Made by a program: the position numbers and the translations under genes. From a virus, in the IMG/VR virus record IMGVR_UViG_3300013372_005524, positions 1 to 24,299 of that record: a DNA stretch of 24,299 bases. One strand, written 5' to 3'. This document shows, piece by piece, positions 1 through 8,295 of the stretch. The stretch's first letter is position 1. Every line of letters starts with the position of its first letter. Below the pieces are notes generated by a model. That model was not told where the DNA came from and did not search any database. It saw nothing but the letters and a program-made list of their open reading frames with translations.

Positions 1-1119
1 ATGTCCAAGCCGACTTTATATGCAACTTTTCTTTTCTTCGATTCAATTGGGCTTTTGGAAAATTTTCCGATTATAGGTGAAGAGGAAATATCTATAGATT
101 TCCAAACACCAGGAATGTCGACGATAACAACATACAATTTTCGTTGTTTTGAAGTGACAGGTATTGCAAGAACACCTAATGGTAAGGGAACCTATTTCAC
201 GATGCGTTGTGTTAGTGAAGAGCATTTGTATAACACAGGCACAAGTGTGTCGCAATCGTATACCGATGTGACAAGCAACATTGTTCCTAATCTTTTAGGA
301 AGGTATCTCAAATCCAAAAAGACGTTAATCATGGATGAGACAAAAGGCATCCAGACACTAATAATGCCAAACATAAATGCCCTTCAAGCAATTGATTTGT
401 GCAGACAGCGATCGGTTAGTAAAAAATATCCCTCTTCCGCATATGTGTTTTTTGAGAACCAAGCAGGATTCAATTTTAAAACCGTTGAGGGGCTGATTGC
501 TGGTGGTTTATCTTCTATAGGGTCACGTGTGTTTAATATGACACAAAATCCCGAAGCCAGCAAGCAAGCGAGAGCAGATGCGTTTAGGGCGATACTGCAA
601 TATGAAAACATTACACGTAGTGACTCTGTCGAAAAGCTAGCGGGAGGTGTGTTTCAAGCTGTTACCAAAACATTTGATTTGGCTACAAAAAAAATGGACA
701 GCGTAGATTTTAATTTGAATACCGTATTTGATAAATTCAAATTGCCCGATAAACAACAAATACCTAATACAGATAACTTTATAAATACTTTTGCTTCTTT
801 AGTGCCAAAAACGTTTTTTGCACCAAGAGATACTTCGCGGCCGGATAATTTTATCGATACAATGATAGCAGCTCGTAATTCTTTTGCGATTTTGCTCAAT
901 GGAAATATAACGCGTGTAAAAATACATGGCGACACTGGTCTCAAGGCGGGTGATCTCATTACTTTAAATTTGCCCGATGCGACAGGCACAACGGATCGTA
1001 AGGGATTAGATGATAAATCAGCTGGTAATTATTTAATTCTTAGATTGCGGCACATGGTTACGTTAAGCACAAAAAACCAACATCAAATTGTTATGGATTG
1101 TGCGAGGATGGGAATATGA
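1..1119 (+). CDS. Baseplate hub protein, gp27-like (5' end probably outside window)
   Basis: Likely the T4 gp27-type hub subunit, a trimer that carries the central spike and connects baseplate to tail tube. The visible 372 residues contain a segment, GLLENFPIIGEEEISIDFQT (about residues 17-36), that resembles the hub/gpD-like beta domain of marine T4-like phages; a later part (from about residue 295) has the 'G..AGDLI.LNLPD' pattern expected of the second barrel. The window opens exactly on an ATG, but in relatives as I recall them some 40 residues precede the LYATFLFFDS-like strand, so this Met may be internal and the gene may start upstream. It overlaps the next gene by 4 bases (ATGA), and a gp5-like gene follows, as expected of hub-spike partners. 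The family call rests on pattern recall and context; T4 gp27 itself (391 residues) is only distantly similar. Confidence 0.75.
   Translation: MSKPTLYATFLFFDSIGLLENFPIIGEEEISIDFQTPGMSTITTYNFRCFEVTGIARTPNGKGTYFTMRCVSEEHLYNTGTSVSQSYTDVTSNIVPNLLGRYLKSKKTLIMDETKGIQTLIMPNINALQAIDLCRQRSVSKKYPSSAYVFFENQAGFNFKTVEGLIAGGLSSIGSRVFNMTQNPEASKQARADAFRAILQYENITRSDSVEKLAGGVFQAVTKTFDLATKKMDSVDFNLNTVFDKFKLPDKQQIPNTDNFINTFASLVPKTFFAPRDTSRPDNFIDTMIAARNSFAILLNGNITRVKIHGDTGLKAGDLITLNLPDATGTTDRKGLDDKSAGNYLILRLRHMVTLSTKNQHQIVMDCARMGI
1104..1109 (+). promoter_or_regulatory. Ribosome binding site that decides the spike gene start
   Basis: GAGGAT ends 6 bases before the ATG at 1116. This favours ATG 1116 over the upstream in-frame TTG at 1098, which has no purine-rich motif at a suitable distance. 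The chosen start forms an ATGA overlap with the hub stop codon, pointing to translational coupling. Confidence 0.7.
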
Positions 1120-1904
1120 CTACAAAAAATCTTGGTGATGGTGGGTTTAAGTGGTTTGTGGGTGTTGTTGAAGATCGTAATGATCCTGAGTATCTGGGCC
1201 GTGTGAGAGTTCGTGTGTATAATTTACATGGCAACAAGATGGAGGCACCAACAGATTCTTTGCCATGGGCGCCTGTCTTGATGCCTCCTAACAGTTCTAG
1301 TTTAAAACAAGTTGGTATATCACCAACAGGTTTACAGATAGACTCAACTGTAGTTGGATTCTTTCTCGATGGTCAAGAGACAACAATGCCTATTGTATTT
1401 GGCGTTTTACCTGGCGTTGGTGATATATCTCTGCTTGCAAAGGGGCAAATGTCGATAAATAAAGAGCTTTTTGGTATAGAGCCACCGAGCGCGTTTAAAG
1501 CGCTGTATCCTTTCAATAAGGTTGTTGAGACTGAATCGGGGCATGTGTTTGAGGTTGATGATACACCCAATCAAGAGCGTATTCACCAATATCATAGAAC
1601 AGGCACATATACGGAAATCGATCCAGAAGGTCGGCGCGTAAATAAAATTGTTGGTGACGACTATGAAATTGTTCAAAAAAATCAAAAAATATACATTCAA
1701 GGTAATGTTGACATGCAAGTAAAAGGTAATTATACATTGAACGTGACAGGCAATATTGTCGTTAACGGTAAAATTATAAACATGAACAAAGGAACGCAAG
1801 GGGCCGCTCGGATTGGCGATACAGCAGACACAGCTGACCCAGATGGTCTTGTTGGAACTAATAAAATTGAGTCTGGCTCAAGCACCGTGTTTATAGGGGG
1901 TTGA
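1116..1904 (+). CDS. Baseplate central spike, gp5-like, no lysozyme domain
   Basis: Central spike below the hub that punctures the outer membrane. About residues 9-95 form the gp5/VgrG-type OB-fold: 'GVVEDRNDPEYLGRVRVRV', then 'LPWAPVLMPP' and 'DSTVVGFFLDGQ...PIVFGVLPG'. A linker leads to VVETESGHVFEVDDTPNQER and 'IHQYHRTGTYTEIDPEGRR', a pattern typical of gp5/VgrG spike necks. Residues about 180-225 (KIYIQGNVDMQVKGNYTLNV, then NIVVNGKI) resemble the short repeats of the trimeric beta-helix. T4 gp5 is 575 residues with a lysozyme domain between OB-fold and helix; at 262 residues this protein has none. The C-terminus 'GAARIGDTADTADPDG...SSTVFIGG' may form a tip and is vaguely PAAR-like. The start at ATG 1116 is chosen from the ribosome binding site. 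Confidence 0.85.
   Translation: MTTKNLGDGGFKWFVGVVEDRNDPEYLGRVRVRVYNLHGNKMEAPTDSLPWAPVLMPPNSSSLKQVGISPTGLQIDSTVVGFFLDGQETTMPIVFGVLPGVGDISLLAKGQMSINKELFGIEPPSAFKALYPFNKVVETESGHVFEVDDTPNQERIHQYHRTGTYTEIDPEGRRVNKIVGDDYEIVQKNQKIYIQGNVDMQVKGNYTLNVTGNIVVNGKIINMNKGTQGAARIGDTADTADPDGLVGTNKIESGSSTVFIGG
1895..1900 (+). promoter_or_regulatory. Ribosome binding site that decides a GTG start for gp25
   Basis: AGGGGG lies inside the last codons of the spike gene. It directly abuts a TTG at 1901, too close to serve it, but sits 6 bases before the in-frame GTG at 1907. GTG 1907 is therefore the better start for the gp25-like gene. Confidence 0.65.
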
Positions 1905-1906
1905 TT

Positions 1907-2335
1907 GTGGCCGCCATACAAAAAACAATTAACACGACGCCTCTAAAACTTCAACCAGAAATTTTTTCTGATTTTTTTACAGATTTTGATACACATCCTA
2001 TTAAAAAAGATCTGGTAAGAAGTACAAATGAGGATGCTGTAAAAAAATCAATACGTAATTTGCTTCTTACAAATAGAGGAGATAGGTTGTTTGATAGTTC
2101 CATAGGCAGTGATTTGCGTAGTTTGCTTTTCGAGCCTATGCATACAGCGATGGAGCAAACGATGGCGGATTATATTACAACCACTATAAACAATTACGAG
2201 CCAAGAGCTGAGGTCCTGAATGTGTCTATACAGCTGGATGATGATTCCCACACCCTTTTAGCCACTATAGTATTTGCTGTGATAAATAAAGTAGAACCAA
2301 TCACTTTCGAATTACTTCTCAACAGGATCCGTTAA
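1907..2335 (+). CDS. 25: Baseplate wedge subunit, gp25-like
   Basis: Small conserved wedge protein of contractile tails (gp25/GpW family), with a lysozyme-like fold but no enzyme activity; in T4 it sits in the inner wedge core and nucleates the sheath. The 142 residues show the family landmarks in order: 'DFFTDFDTHP...DLVRSTNEDAVKKSIRNLLLTNRGDRLFD', then 'GSDLRSLLFEPM', then the diagnostic NYEPR (gp25 EPR motif), followed by the terminal beta strands 'LLATIVFAVINK'. T4 gp25 is 132 residues. A GTG start is chosen because of the AGGGGG motif before it. The stop codon TAA ends exactly one base before the gp6 ATG, and AGGA at 2324-2327 inside this gene serves gp6. Confidence 0.92.
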   Translation: MAAIQKTINTTPLKLQPEIFSDFFTDFDTHPIKKDLVRSTNEDAVKKSIRNLLLTNRGDRLFDSSIGSDLRSLLFEPMHTAMEQTMADYITTTINNYEPRAEVLNVSIQLDDDSHTLLATIVFAVINKVEPITFELLLNRIR

Positions 2336-4123
2336 ATGGCCAACACAAGCATAGATTTAGTTGGTTTAGATTTTGCAAGTCTAAAAGACAATTTAAAAAC
2401 ATATTTAAAATCTAGTACACAATTTAAAGATATTGATTACACAGGATCAAATATCAATCTGTTATTAGATCTGTTAGCATACAACACATATCTCAATGGA
2501 TTTTATGTGAATATGGTTGCGAGTGAAATGTTTTTGGATACAGCACAATTGCGAGACAGTGTTGTATCGCATGCAAAGGAATTGAACTATACACCTCGTT
2601 CGTTTGTAGGAGCAACAGCAACCGTTCAAATTAACATTAAACCAATTGCTGCTACGACATCTGTGTTTGTGCCAGCGCGCACATCATTTACTACACGGGT
2701 CGGCTCAAACACCTATACCTTCTCCACTGATGAATCGGTTGTGACCACTATTTCGAATAATGGTGTGTTTACATTAACGACCCCCATCTACGAGGGGTCG
2801 CTTGTTTCTGAATCCTTTGTGCTTAATTACTCCAACAGCACCCAAAGATTTATTCTTTCTAATCCAACCGTTGATGTCACTTCAATTAATGCAACAGTAT
2901 ATGAGGATGGCGGTCAGTCTATCTTTTCTTACAAACAAGCAAGTAGCATCACAAGTGTTACATCCGCTTCGTTGATATATTTTGTGCAAAGTGCAGAGAA
3001 CCAACAATATGAATTAAAATTTGGAGATAATGTTTTCGGAAGAAAACCTAAGGATGGCGCAACTGTTAGTGTTAATTATAGAGCATGCTCGGGCCAGTTG
3101 CCCAATGGCGCATCAGTGTTTGTTGTTGATGGGCCAATCGATGGACATGCTAATGTAATTGTAAACACACTCACAACAGCAATTCAGGGTGCCACCAGCG
3201 AAGGCATTGAATCAATAAGATACAATGCTCCTCGTAATTTTCAAGTTCAAGACAGGGCAGTAACAGCTGCAGATTATGAGACGTTATTGAAATCTCAGTT
3301 CCCTGACATTCAAGCTATAAGCGTATTTGGAGGAGAAGAAGCTTCACCGCCCGAATATGGCACAGTTCTTATTTCTGTCGACGTTAACAATGCAGATGGT
3401 GCATCTGCTTCAGCAAAACAATTATTCAAAGATTACATTTCAACAAAAACGCCCCTGACTATAGCGGTTCGTTTTGTGGATCCCGACTTCATGTATGTCC
3501 ATCTAGAATCTGTAATCAGTTACAACATTGACATAACAACAAAAACATCTAAAGACATTGAAAGTCTAGTGAGTGCAGCAATTAGTAGCTACAGTTACAA
3601 CAATTTAGAGGATTTTAAAACCACACTTGTTTATAGTAATTTAACTAAACAAATTGATGCTGCAGATACAAGCATAATAGGTAATGAGACACGTCTGCAC
3701 GCACAGAAGAACATAATACCAATAGCCGGCACGCCTTTCTCAAGCGTTTTAGACTTTCAAAATCCATTGATAGTTAATGGGGGACTGTATGTAAACAGTG
3801 AGACTGCGAGATATGGCTACACAATAACAAGCTCCTCATTTATGTTTGCTAATTTGATGTGTAGTCTTGCAGATGATGGCGTAGGAAATATTGTTATAAT
3901 TACAAAAGTTAATAAGGATATCAACTTATTGCAACAAATTGGCACGGTAAATTATGAGACGGGGAAAGTAGTCATTAATAATTTGCAGGTACAGTCATAT
4001 ACAGGAAACGCAATAAAAATAAAAGCCTCATTGCGTACACAAAACATACAAGCTGTAAGAAATGTTATTCTTAAAATTGATCCCGCTGATGTTTTTACAC
4101 GAGTTAATGGTATTAAGCGATGA
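2336..4123 (+). CDS. 6: Baseplate wedge subunit, gp6-like (gpJ superfamily)
   Basis: Wedge protein that dimerises to form the continuous inner ring of the baseplate and binds gp25, gp7 and gp53 in T4. The N-terminus ('LDFASLKDNLKTYLKSSTQFKDIDYTGSNINLLLDLLAYNTYLNGFYVNMVASEMFLDTAQLRDSVV', residues about 9-75) is a classic gp6 pattern, followed by 'AKELNYTPRS'. A central beta-rich region contains 'YELKFGDNVFGRKPKDG', and residues about 296-320 (PRNFQVQDRAVTAADYETLL) carry the conserved gpJ-like motif 'A..R.VT..DYE.L'. The protein has 595 residues against 660 in T4. It starts one base after the gp25 stop and overlaps the gp7-like gene by 4 bases, so gp25-gp6-gp7 are probably translated from one message. 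Confidence 0.92.
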   Translation: MANTSIDLVGLDFASLKDNLKTYLKSSTQFKDIDYTGSNINLLLDLLAYNTYLNGFYVNMVASEMFLDTAQLRDSVVSHAKELNYTPRSFVGATATVQINIKPIAATTSVFVPARTSFTTRVGSNTYTFSTDESVVTTISNNGVFTLTTPIYEGSLVSESFVLNYSNSTQRFILSNPTVDVTSINATVYEDGGQSIFSYKQASSITSVTSASLIYFVQSAENQQYELKFGDNVFGRKPKDGATVSVNYRACSGQLPNGASVFVVDGPIDGHANVIVNTLTTAIQGATSEGIESIRYNAPRNFQVQDRAVTAADYETLLKSQFPDIQAISVFGGEEASPPEYGTVLISVDVNNADGASASAKQLFKDYISTKTPLTIAVRFVDPDFMYVHLESVISYNIDITTKTSKDIESLVSAAISSYSYNNLEDFKTTLVYSNLTKQIDAADTSIIGNETRLHAQKNIIPIAGTPFSSVLDFQNPLIVNGGLYVNSETARYGYTITSSSFMFANLMCSLADDGVGNIVIITKVNKDINLLQQIGTVNYETGKVVINNLQVQSYTGNAIKIKASLRTQNIQAVRNVILKIDPADVFTRVNGIKR

Positions 4124-7100
4124 AAGATCTTGAGAGTTTAATTTCTCCGTTTATACAAAGCCAATTCCCGGAATTTTACGAAAGTGAGGGTCCTCGGTTT
4201 ATTGATTTTGTACAGCAATACTATAGCTGGATGGAACAACAAAATCAGGCTGTAGGGGCCGCGCGAAGTCTTTTTCGTATACGGGACATTGATACTACCT
4301 ATGAAGAGTTTGTTGTTCATTTCAAAGAGAAGTACCTTTTAGGCCTACCTTTAACTTCGAGTGCAAATACAAGGACGCTAACAAAATTTGCTAAAGATTT
4401 ATATCTTGAAAAAGGTACTGCGGCTGGTGTTGAGCTTGTATTGCAGGGGCTGTTTAATGTGGAGTCAGAGGTTCGTTATCCTCGGGAAGCTCTTTTTAAA
4501 ACTTCTGCAGGGGCGTGGTATACGCCTGTGTATCTTGAACTATCACCAGCAGAGCGTACACGAGATTTTGTTGGTAAGGAAGTTCTAGGCAGTCAGTCAC
4601 AAGCAAAAGCTTTTTTAGAATCTGTTGTGAGACGGCGTGTGCAGGGTAAATATTTGGATGTCGCATACCTAAGCAATCTTAGAGGCAATTTTGAAACTGG
4701 TGATATAATTACAGAATCAGCAAATACAATTTTGCTAAATGCACCAAAGGTAATTGGCTCCCTCTCTTCTTTGACCGTGACGTCAGGAGGAGCAGAGTTG
4801 ACAGTTGGCCAATTGTTTGATATAACATCTACAAACGGAAAACAAGGCGTTGCAAGGGTTGCATCTATTTCCAATCAAACAGGTAAAGTAGTTTTTATTT
4901 TTGAGAGTGCGCTAGAGAGTGGTGGGTGGGGTTATTCATCAACACCCGAGGTGCTTGTTTCTTCAAAAGTATTAACAGTCGGAAATCAATTAAATGCCAA
5001 CAATTTAATTACACAATTTGAAAATTTTGAAGATATTACCCAAACGTTAAGTGTTATAACATATAATACAGCTACACCCAACAATTCGGGATTCGTTGTC
5101 GGGAGTGTGCTTGAAAATTATGCCGCCAATAATACTGTTGTGGCAAACGCCATTGTTGTTGCTATAGCACCATCTAACACAACAACAGGAACCCTGACCA
5201 TATCACCTCAAACAGGCAATTTGACCAGCGTCGACACAACTTTTTCTCTTAAAGGAAATACAACAACAGCTGTCATCAACAATTATACCGACACAATAAT
5301 AACAGGAAATGTTTTTGGCAGCAACACAACTTCTATTGTTGTTTCAGTAAACGCATTAACAGATGTATCCAACACAAATAAAACGATAACAAGCACAAAT
5401 CATCAGTTCTCCAACAACAATCTTGTGCGGTATACGGCCAAAACGGGTAACACGGCTATTGGTGGACTTTCAAATAATGGCCTATACTTCATTGCCAATA
5501 CAGACACCTCAACTTTCGAGTTAGCTAATTCTTATAGTGGGAATGCAATTTCTATCACATCTGGCAGCAGTGAAGAAGGACATACCTTCACCTTTAGCAG
5601 TGGTTATGTGGGGGTTGGTAACATTGTTGGTGGTGTGTTCATTAGTACGCCCTATGCAAACATTGTTGGTGTTGTTTCAAACACAACAGCTAGTATTTCA
5701 AATACAAGTACCGGTACTGGAGCGACCTTCAGAATAGGACAAATAACGGATACAGAATCGGTATTTTTGACGCCTGATTTTTTGAGAATGAAAAATACAG
5801 CAAATGCAGTTATGCATACTGTGCAGTTAAATGGTAACAACGCAAATACGGTTGAATTTTCACCAGCGCGCGTGCTTTCTTTTGATACATCAGGTATATC
5901 AACAGCTAATATATCTTTTAATGGAAGCACAGACGTTTCCAACACGACAGATTTCATAACACCCTCTGGTGGGTTTTCTAATTTGATATCAAATGGTCAG
6001 TATGTGCAATACGTTACATCCACAGGCAACACAGCTGTTACTGGCCTTTCTAATACTAGTTTTTATTACATCGTTCAAGCAAACACTACTGCATTTCAAT
6101 TATCCGCAACATATGGTGGAAGCGCAATAAATTTGACTTCTGTATCTACGAGTCAAGCAGGGCATCACGTACGGCCAGTCGCTGAAACAGCGACAAGAGG
6201 ATTGGGATTTCCTAAATTTCCTAGCGCGTCTATGGACTCTATACTGCTTGATTGTTTTAGGTATGAAGCTGTAGAGATAGGTTCTATTGCTGATTTAGTC
6301 GGTATTAACCCCGGTAATGATTATAACATCAATCCATTTGTGGCTGTTGTTGAGCCTTATGTTGTTGGGTATGGGTATCGAGATTATGTGATGCTGGCTA
6401 CTGTACTGACAGGCGCTTTTGTTAAAGGGGAAACAGTACAACAAACGTTTAATACACCAGCAACGGTGCTTACAGTCACTGGTTTCTCGGGGACGGGTGC
6501 TAATGGAGCTGTCACCACTACCTTCAACCAAAGTGAATACGTTTATCAGCTGTATGCAAACAGTGCTGTCCGAGCCGCTGGGTTTGTTGCAGAGGCTGCG
6601 GTTTCTGCCGGTGCCGGCACAGTAAAATTACGTAATGTAACAGGTGTTTTTGTTGCTACATCGAACAATTCCACTATTATACAATCTTTAACAAGCAACG
6701 CCACATCGAACGCATCAGCTGTGCAAATAACAACAAGCACCACAACCGCGCGCGCTATAATTAAAGAAATACAACAGCAAACGTTTGCTAATAGTACACC
6801 ATACACTTTATTGTATTTAAAACGAATTAATCTAGAAAACACATTTGAAGAAAATGCTACCATTGTAGGCAGAACGACGGGCAGCACCGCTACTGTCCTG
6901 CAAATAGATCTTGATCAAACCTCTCAACAAATCGGTCTTAACGCTAACATACCGACTGTTGTGCAAACAGCAAATGGTGTTGCCACAGCTATGGATGTTC
7001 AAAGTTCGGGTTTTGGATTTATTGATCAAGAAACCGTAACACTTACGTCCCCTGGAAGTAATTTTGAAATAACTGCAGTTGTCGGCTTGGGTAAACAAGG

Positions 7101-8277
7101 AGTGGGCTCCGGTTTTTATTTGTCGACGGGTGGCTTTTTAAGTTCTGACAAACGTCTCCATGATGGTGATTATTATCAAGATTATAGTTATGAAGTAGAA
7201 ACAAAGATACCTTTTGCAACGTATTTTGATGTCCTCTATAAAATGGCACACGTGGCTGGTACAAAAGCTTTTGGTAGCGTGTCGGTTTTATCTACCATTG
7301 ACGCACAATCGTTTGTTTCGAGTGTACTTGGTTTAATAGACGATCCGACCGGCTTACCTGGGCGTCAATTTACAGGTGGGTGGACAGGCACCTATGTTGG
7401 GGATCTTCAGGCTTATACAGGCATCACGGGTGCATTTACAGGCAACCAATTCAGTGGTGCATATACTGTGCCATTTACAGGAGGCTATGGCACCACAATC
7501 TTTACAGGAGCTTTTAGCTCCGCATATTCCGGAATATATTCTCTTGCCTTCACAAAAGCCTACACAGTAGATTTTACAGGAGCATACTCAGGGCAATATG
7601 CAACCGCGTTCTCATCGTTATATACGAGAGCGTTTACGCACGGGTACACTTCTGCATACACAGGCACGTTTACAGGTGCTTTCACACGTACAACTTCGTA
7701 TATTGACCCGTATACGGAAAGATATACATCTGTGTATAACACGTTCACTGGTATTTACACCAAAAGCATATACACGGGATCCACGGGGTCATTTACGAAG
7801 AATATTTCCTTCTCTTCTGACATTTTCTCTGGAACATATAACGCTTATTTCGGCACGTTTACAACTGCTTACACCGGCGGATATACAGGCACCTATGTTA
7901 GCAATTTCACTAGTGTATTTACACAGCAATTTCAAGGAAGTTATCTTTCTTCGTACACAGGGTTATATACACACACGTATGCATCACCTTTCACAGCAGC
8001 ATACAGTCAAGCATATACCGCTGCATATGCAGGATTCACGTCCGCGTTCTCGTCTATATACACACATGCATATACCTCGCTTTATACGGGCGCTTTCACA
8101 GGAGTGTATGGTAATTTTACAGCCTCTTATACAAGCAATTACTCAGGTAATTACACGGGTATATACGCGGGGTCTTTCACCACAGCCTTTACAGTTGCTC
8201 AATATACGGGAACTTATGTTGGCCAATTTTATACAAGTAATTACTCAGGATACACAGGAACTTATGCTGGTGCATAA
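4120..8277 (+). CDS. 7: Baseplate wedge protein, gp7-like, with C-terminal YTG-repeat extension
   Basis: A 1385-residue protein in the gp7 slot between gp6 and gp8. Residues 1-180 match the C-terminal third of T4 gp7 in pattern: 'FPEFYESEGPRFIDFVQQYYSWMEQ', a helical stretch, then 'FAKDLYLEKGTAAGVELVLQGLF...VRYPREALF', which parallels T4 'FFESRSYDFYSTKGIEASYKFLFKVLYNEEVEI'. Residues about 190-1010 are beta-rich with shuffled modules, including two copies of an 80-residue module (residues about 414-494 and 604-687). Residues about 1025-1060 ('DGDYYQDYSYEVETKIP...MAHVAGTKAFGSV') resemble the end of the conserved domain. After residue 1083 the protein becomes a pure aromatic-x-Gly-x repeat up to the stop. 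T4 gp7 has no such tail. It overlaps gp6 by ATGA. In T4, gp7 anchors the gp8 and gp10 arms, so this tail would plausibly point to the baseplate edge. Confidence 0.8.
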   Translation: MKDLESLISPFIQSQFPEFYESEGPRFIDFVQQYYSWMEQQNQAVGAARSLFRIRDIDTTYEEFVVHFKEKYLLGLPLTSSANTRTLTKFAKDLYLEKGTAAGVELVLQGLFNVESEVRYPREALFKTSAGAWYTPVYLELSPAERTRDFVGKEVLGSQSQAKAFLESVVRRRVQGKYLDVAYLSNLRGNFETGDIITESANTILLNAPKVIGSLSSLTVTSGGAELTVGQLFDITSTNGKQGVARVASISNQTGKVVFIFESALESGGWGYSSTPEVLVSSKVLTVGNQLNANNLITQFENFEDITQTLSVITYNTATPNNSGFVVGSVLENYAANNTVVANAIVVAIAPSNTTTGTLTISPQTGNLTSVDTTFSLKGNTTTAVINNYTDTIITGNVFGSNTTSIVVSVNALTDVSNTNKTITSTNHQFSNNNLVRYTAKTGNTAIGGLSNNGLYFIANTDTSTFELANSYSGNAISITSGSSEEGHTFTFSSGYVGVGNIVGGVFISTPYANIVGVVSNTTASISNTSTGTGATFRIGQITDTESVFLTPDFLRMKNTANAVMHTVQLNGNNANTVEFSPARVLSFDTSGISTANISFNGSTDVSNTTDFITPSGGFSNLISNGQYVQYVTSTGNTAVTGLSNTSFYYIVQANTTAFQLSATYGGSAINLTSVSTSQAGHHVRPVAETATRGLGFPKFPSASMDSILLDCFRYEAVEIGSIADLVGINPGNDYNINPFVAVVEPYVVGYGYRDYVMLATVLTGAFVKGETVQQTFNTPATVLTVTGFSGTGANGAVTTTFNQSEYVYQLYANSAVRAAGFVAEAAVSAGAGTVKLRNVTGVFVATSNNSTIIQSLTSNATSNASAVQITTSTTTARAIIKEIQQQTFANSTPYTLLYLKRINLENTFEENATIVGRTTGSTATVLQIDLDQTSQQIGLNANIPTVVQTANGVATAMDVQSSGFGFIDQETVTLTSPGSNFEITAVVGLGKQGVGSGFYLSTGGFLSSDKRLHDGDYYQDYSYEVETKIPFATYFDVLYKMAHVAGTKAFGSVSVLSTIDAQSFVSSVLGLIDDPTGLPGRQFTGGWTGTYVGDLQAYTGITGAFTGNQFSGAYTVPFTGGYGTTIFTGAFSSAYSGIYSLAFTKAYTVDFTGAYSGQYATAFSSLYTRAFTHGYTSAYTGTFTGAFTRTTSYIDPYTERYTSVYNTFTGIYTKSIYTGSTGSFTKNISFSSDIFSGTYNAYFGTFTTAYTGGYTGTYVSNFTSVFTQQFQGSYLSSYTGLYTHTYASPFTAAYSQAYTAAYAGFTSAFSSIYTHAYTSLYTGAFTGVYGNFTASYTSNYSGNYTGIYAGSFTTAFTVAQYTGTYVGQFYTSNYSGYTGTYAGA
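5359..5600 (+). repeat. 80-residue shared module, copy 1 (in gp7-like protein)
   Basis: Encodes about residues 414-494. The landmarks are 'DVSNTNKTITS', 'NNNLVRYTAKTGNTAIGGL', 'LYFIANTDTSTFELA' and a closing 'EEGHTF'. The same order occurs again at 5929-6182 in this gene and in two downstream genes. This is the most diverged of the four copies. Confidence 0.75.
5929..6182 (+). repeat. 80-residue shared module, copy 2 (in gp7-like protein)
   Basis: Encodes about residues 604-687, with 'DVSNTTDFIT', 'ISNGQYVQYVTSTGNTAVTG', 'FYYIVQANTTAFQLSA' and 'SQAGHHVRP'. It is closest in wording to the copy in the 12-mer repeat fibre gene (18603-18852). Confidence 0.8.
7369..8274 (+). repeat. YTG tetrapeptide-repeat domain of the gp7-like protein
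   Basis: Codes for residues 1084-1385. An aromatic residue (Y, F, sometimes W) comes every fourth position, usually with Gly, Ser or another small residue two places later: FTGGWTGTYVG, then AYTGITGAFTG and 'YTSLYTGAFTGVYGNF'. A few places drop or add a residue. The DNA copies here are mostly diverged, which suggests an older array than those in the two downstream fibre-like genes. Confidence 0.9.
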
Positions 8278-8295
8278 ATATTAAAAAAAGCTAAA

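Noticed and set aside
780-787. Exact TATAAATA inside the hub gene
   Set aside because: About 330 bases upstream of the next gene and in the middle of a coding region; about one or two chance matches are expected in a window of this size and composition.
8273-8280. CATAAATA just before the gp8-like gene (7 of 8 match to the late promoter)
   Set aside because: It overlaps the gp7-like stop codon and leaves only 15 bases before the ATG, too little for a leader with a ribosome binding site.
7598-8284. Alternative + frame of 228 codons inside the YTG tail of the gp7-like gene
   Set aside because: The YTG frame has the clear periodic sequence; the other frame is open only because the DNA repeat lacks stops in it.
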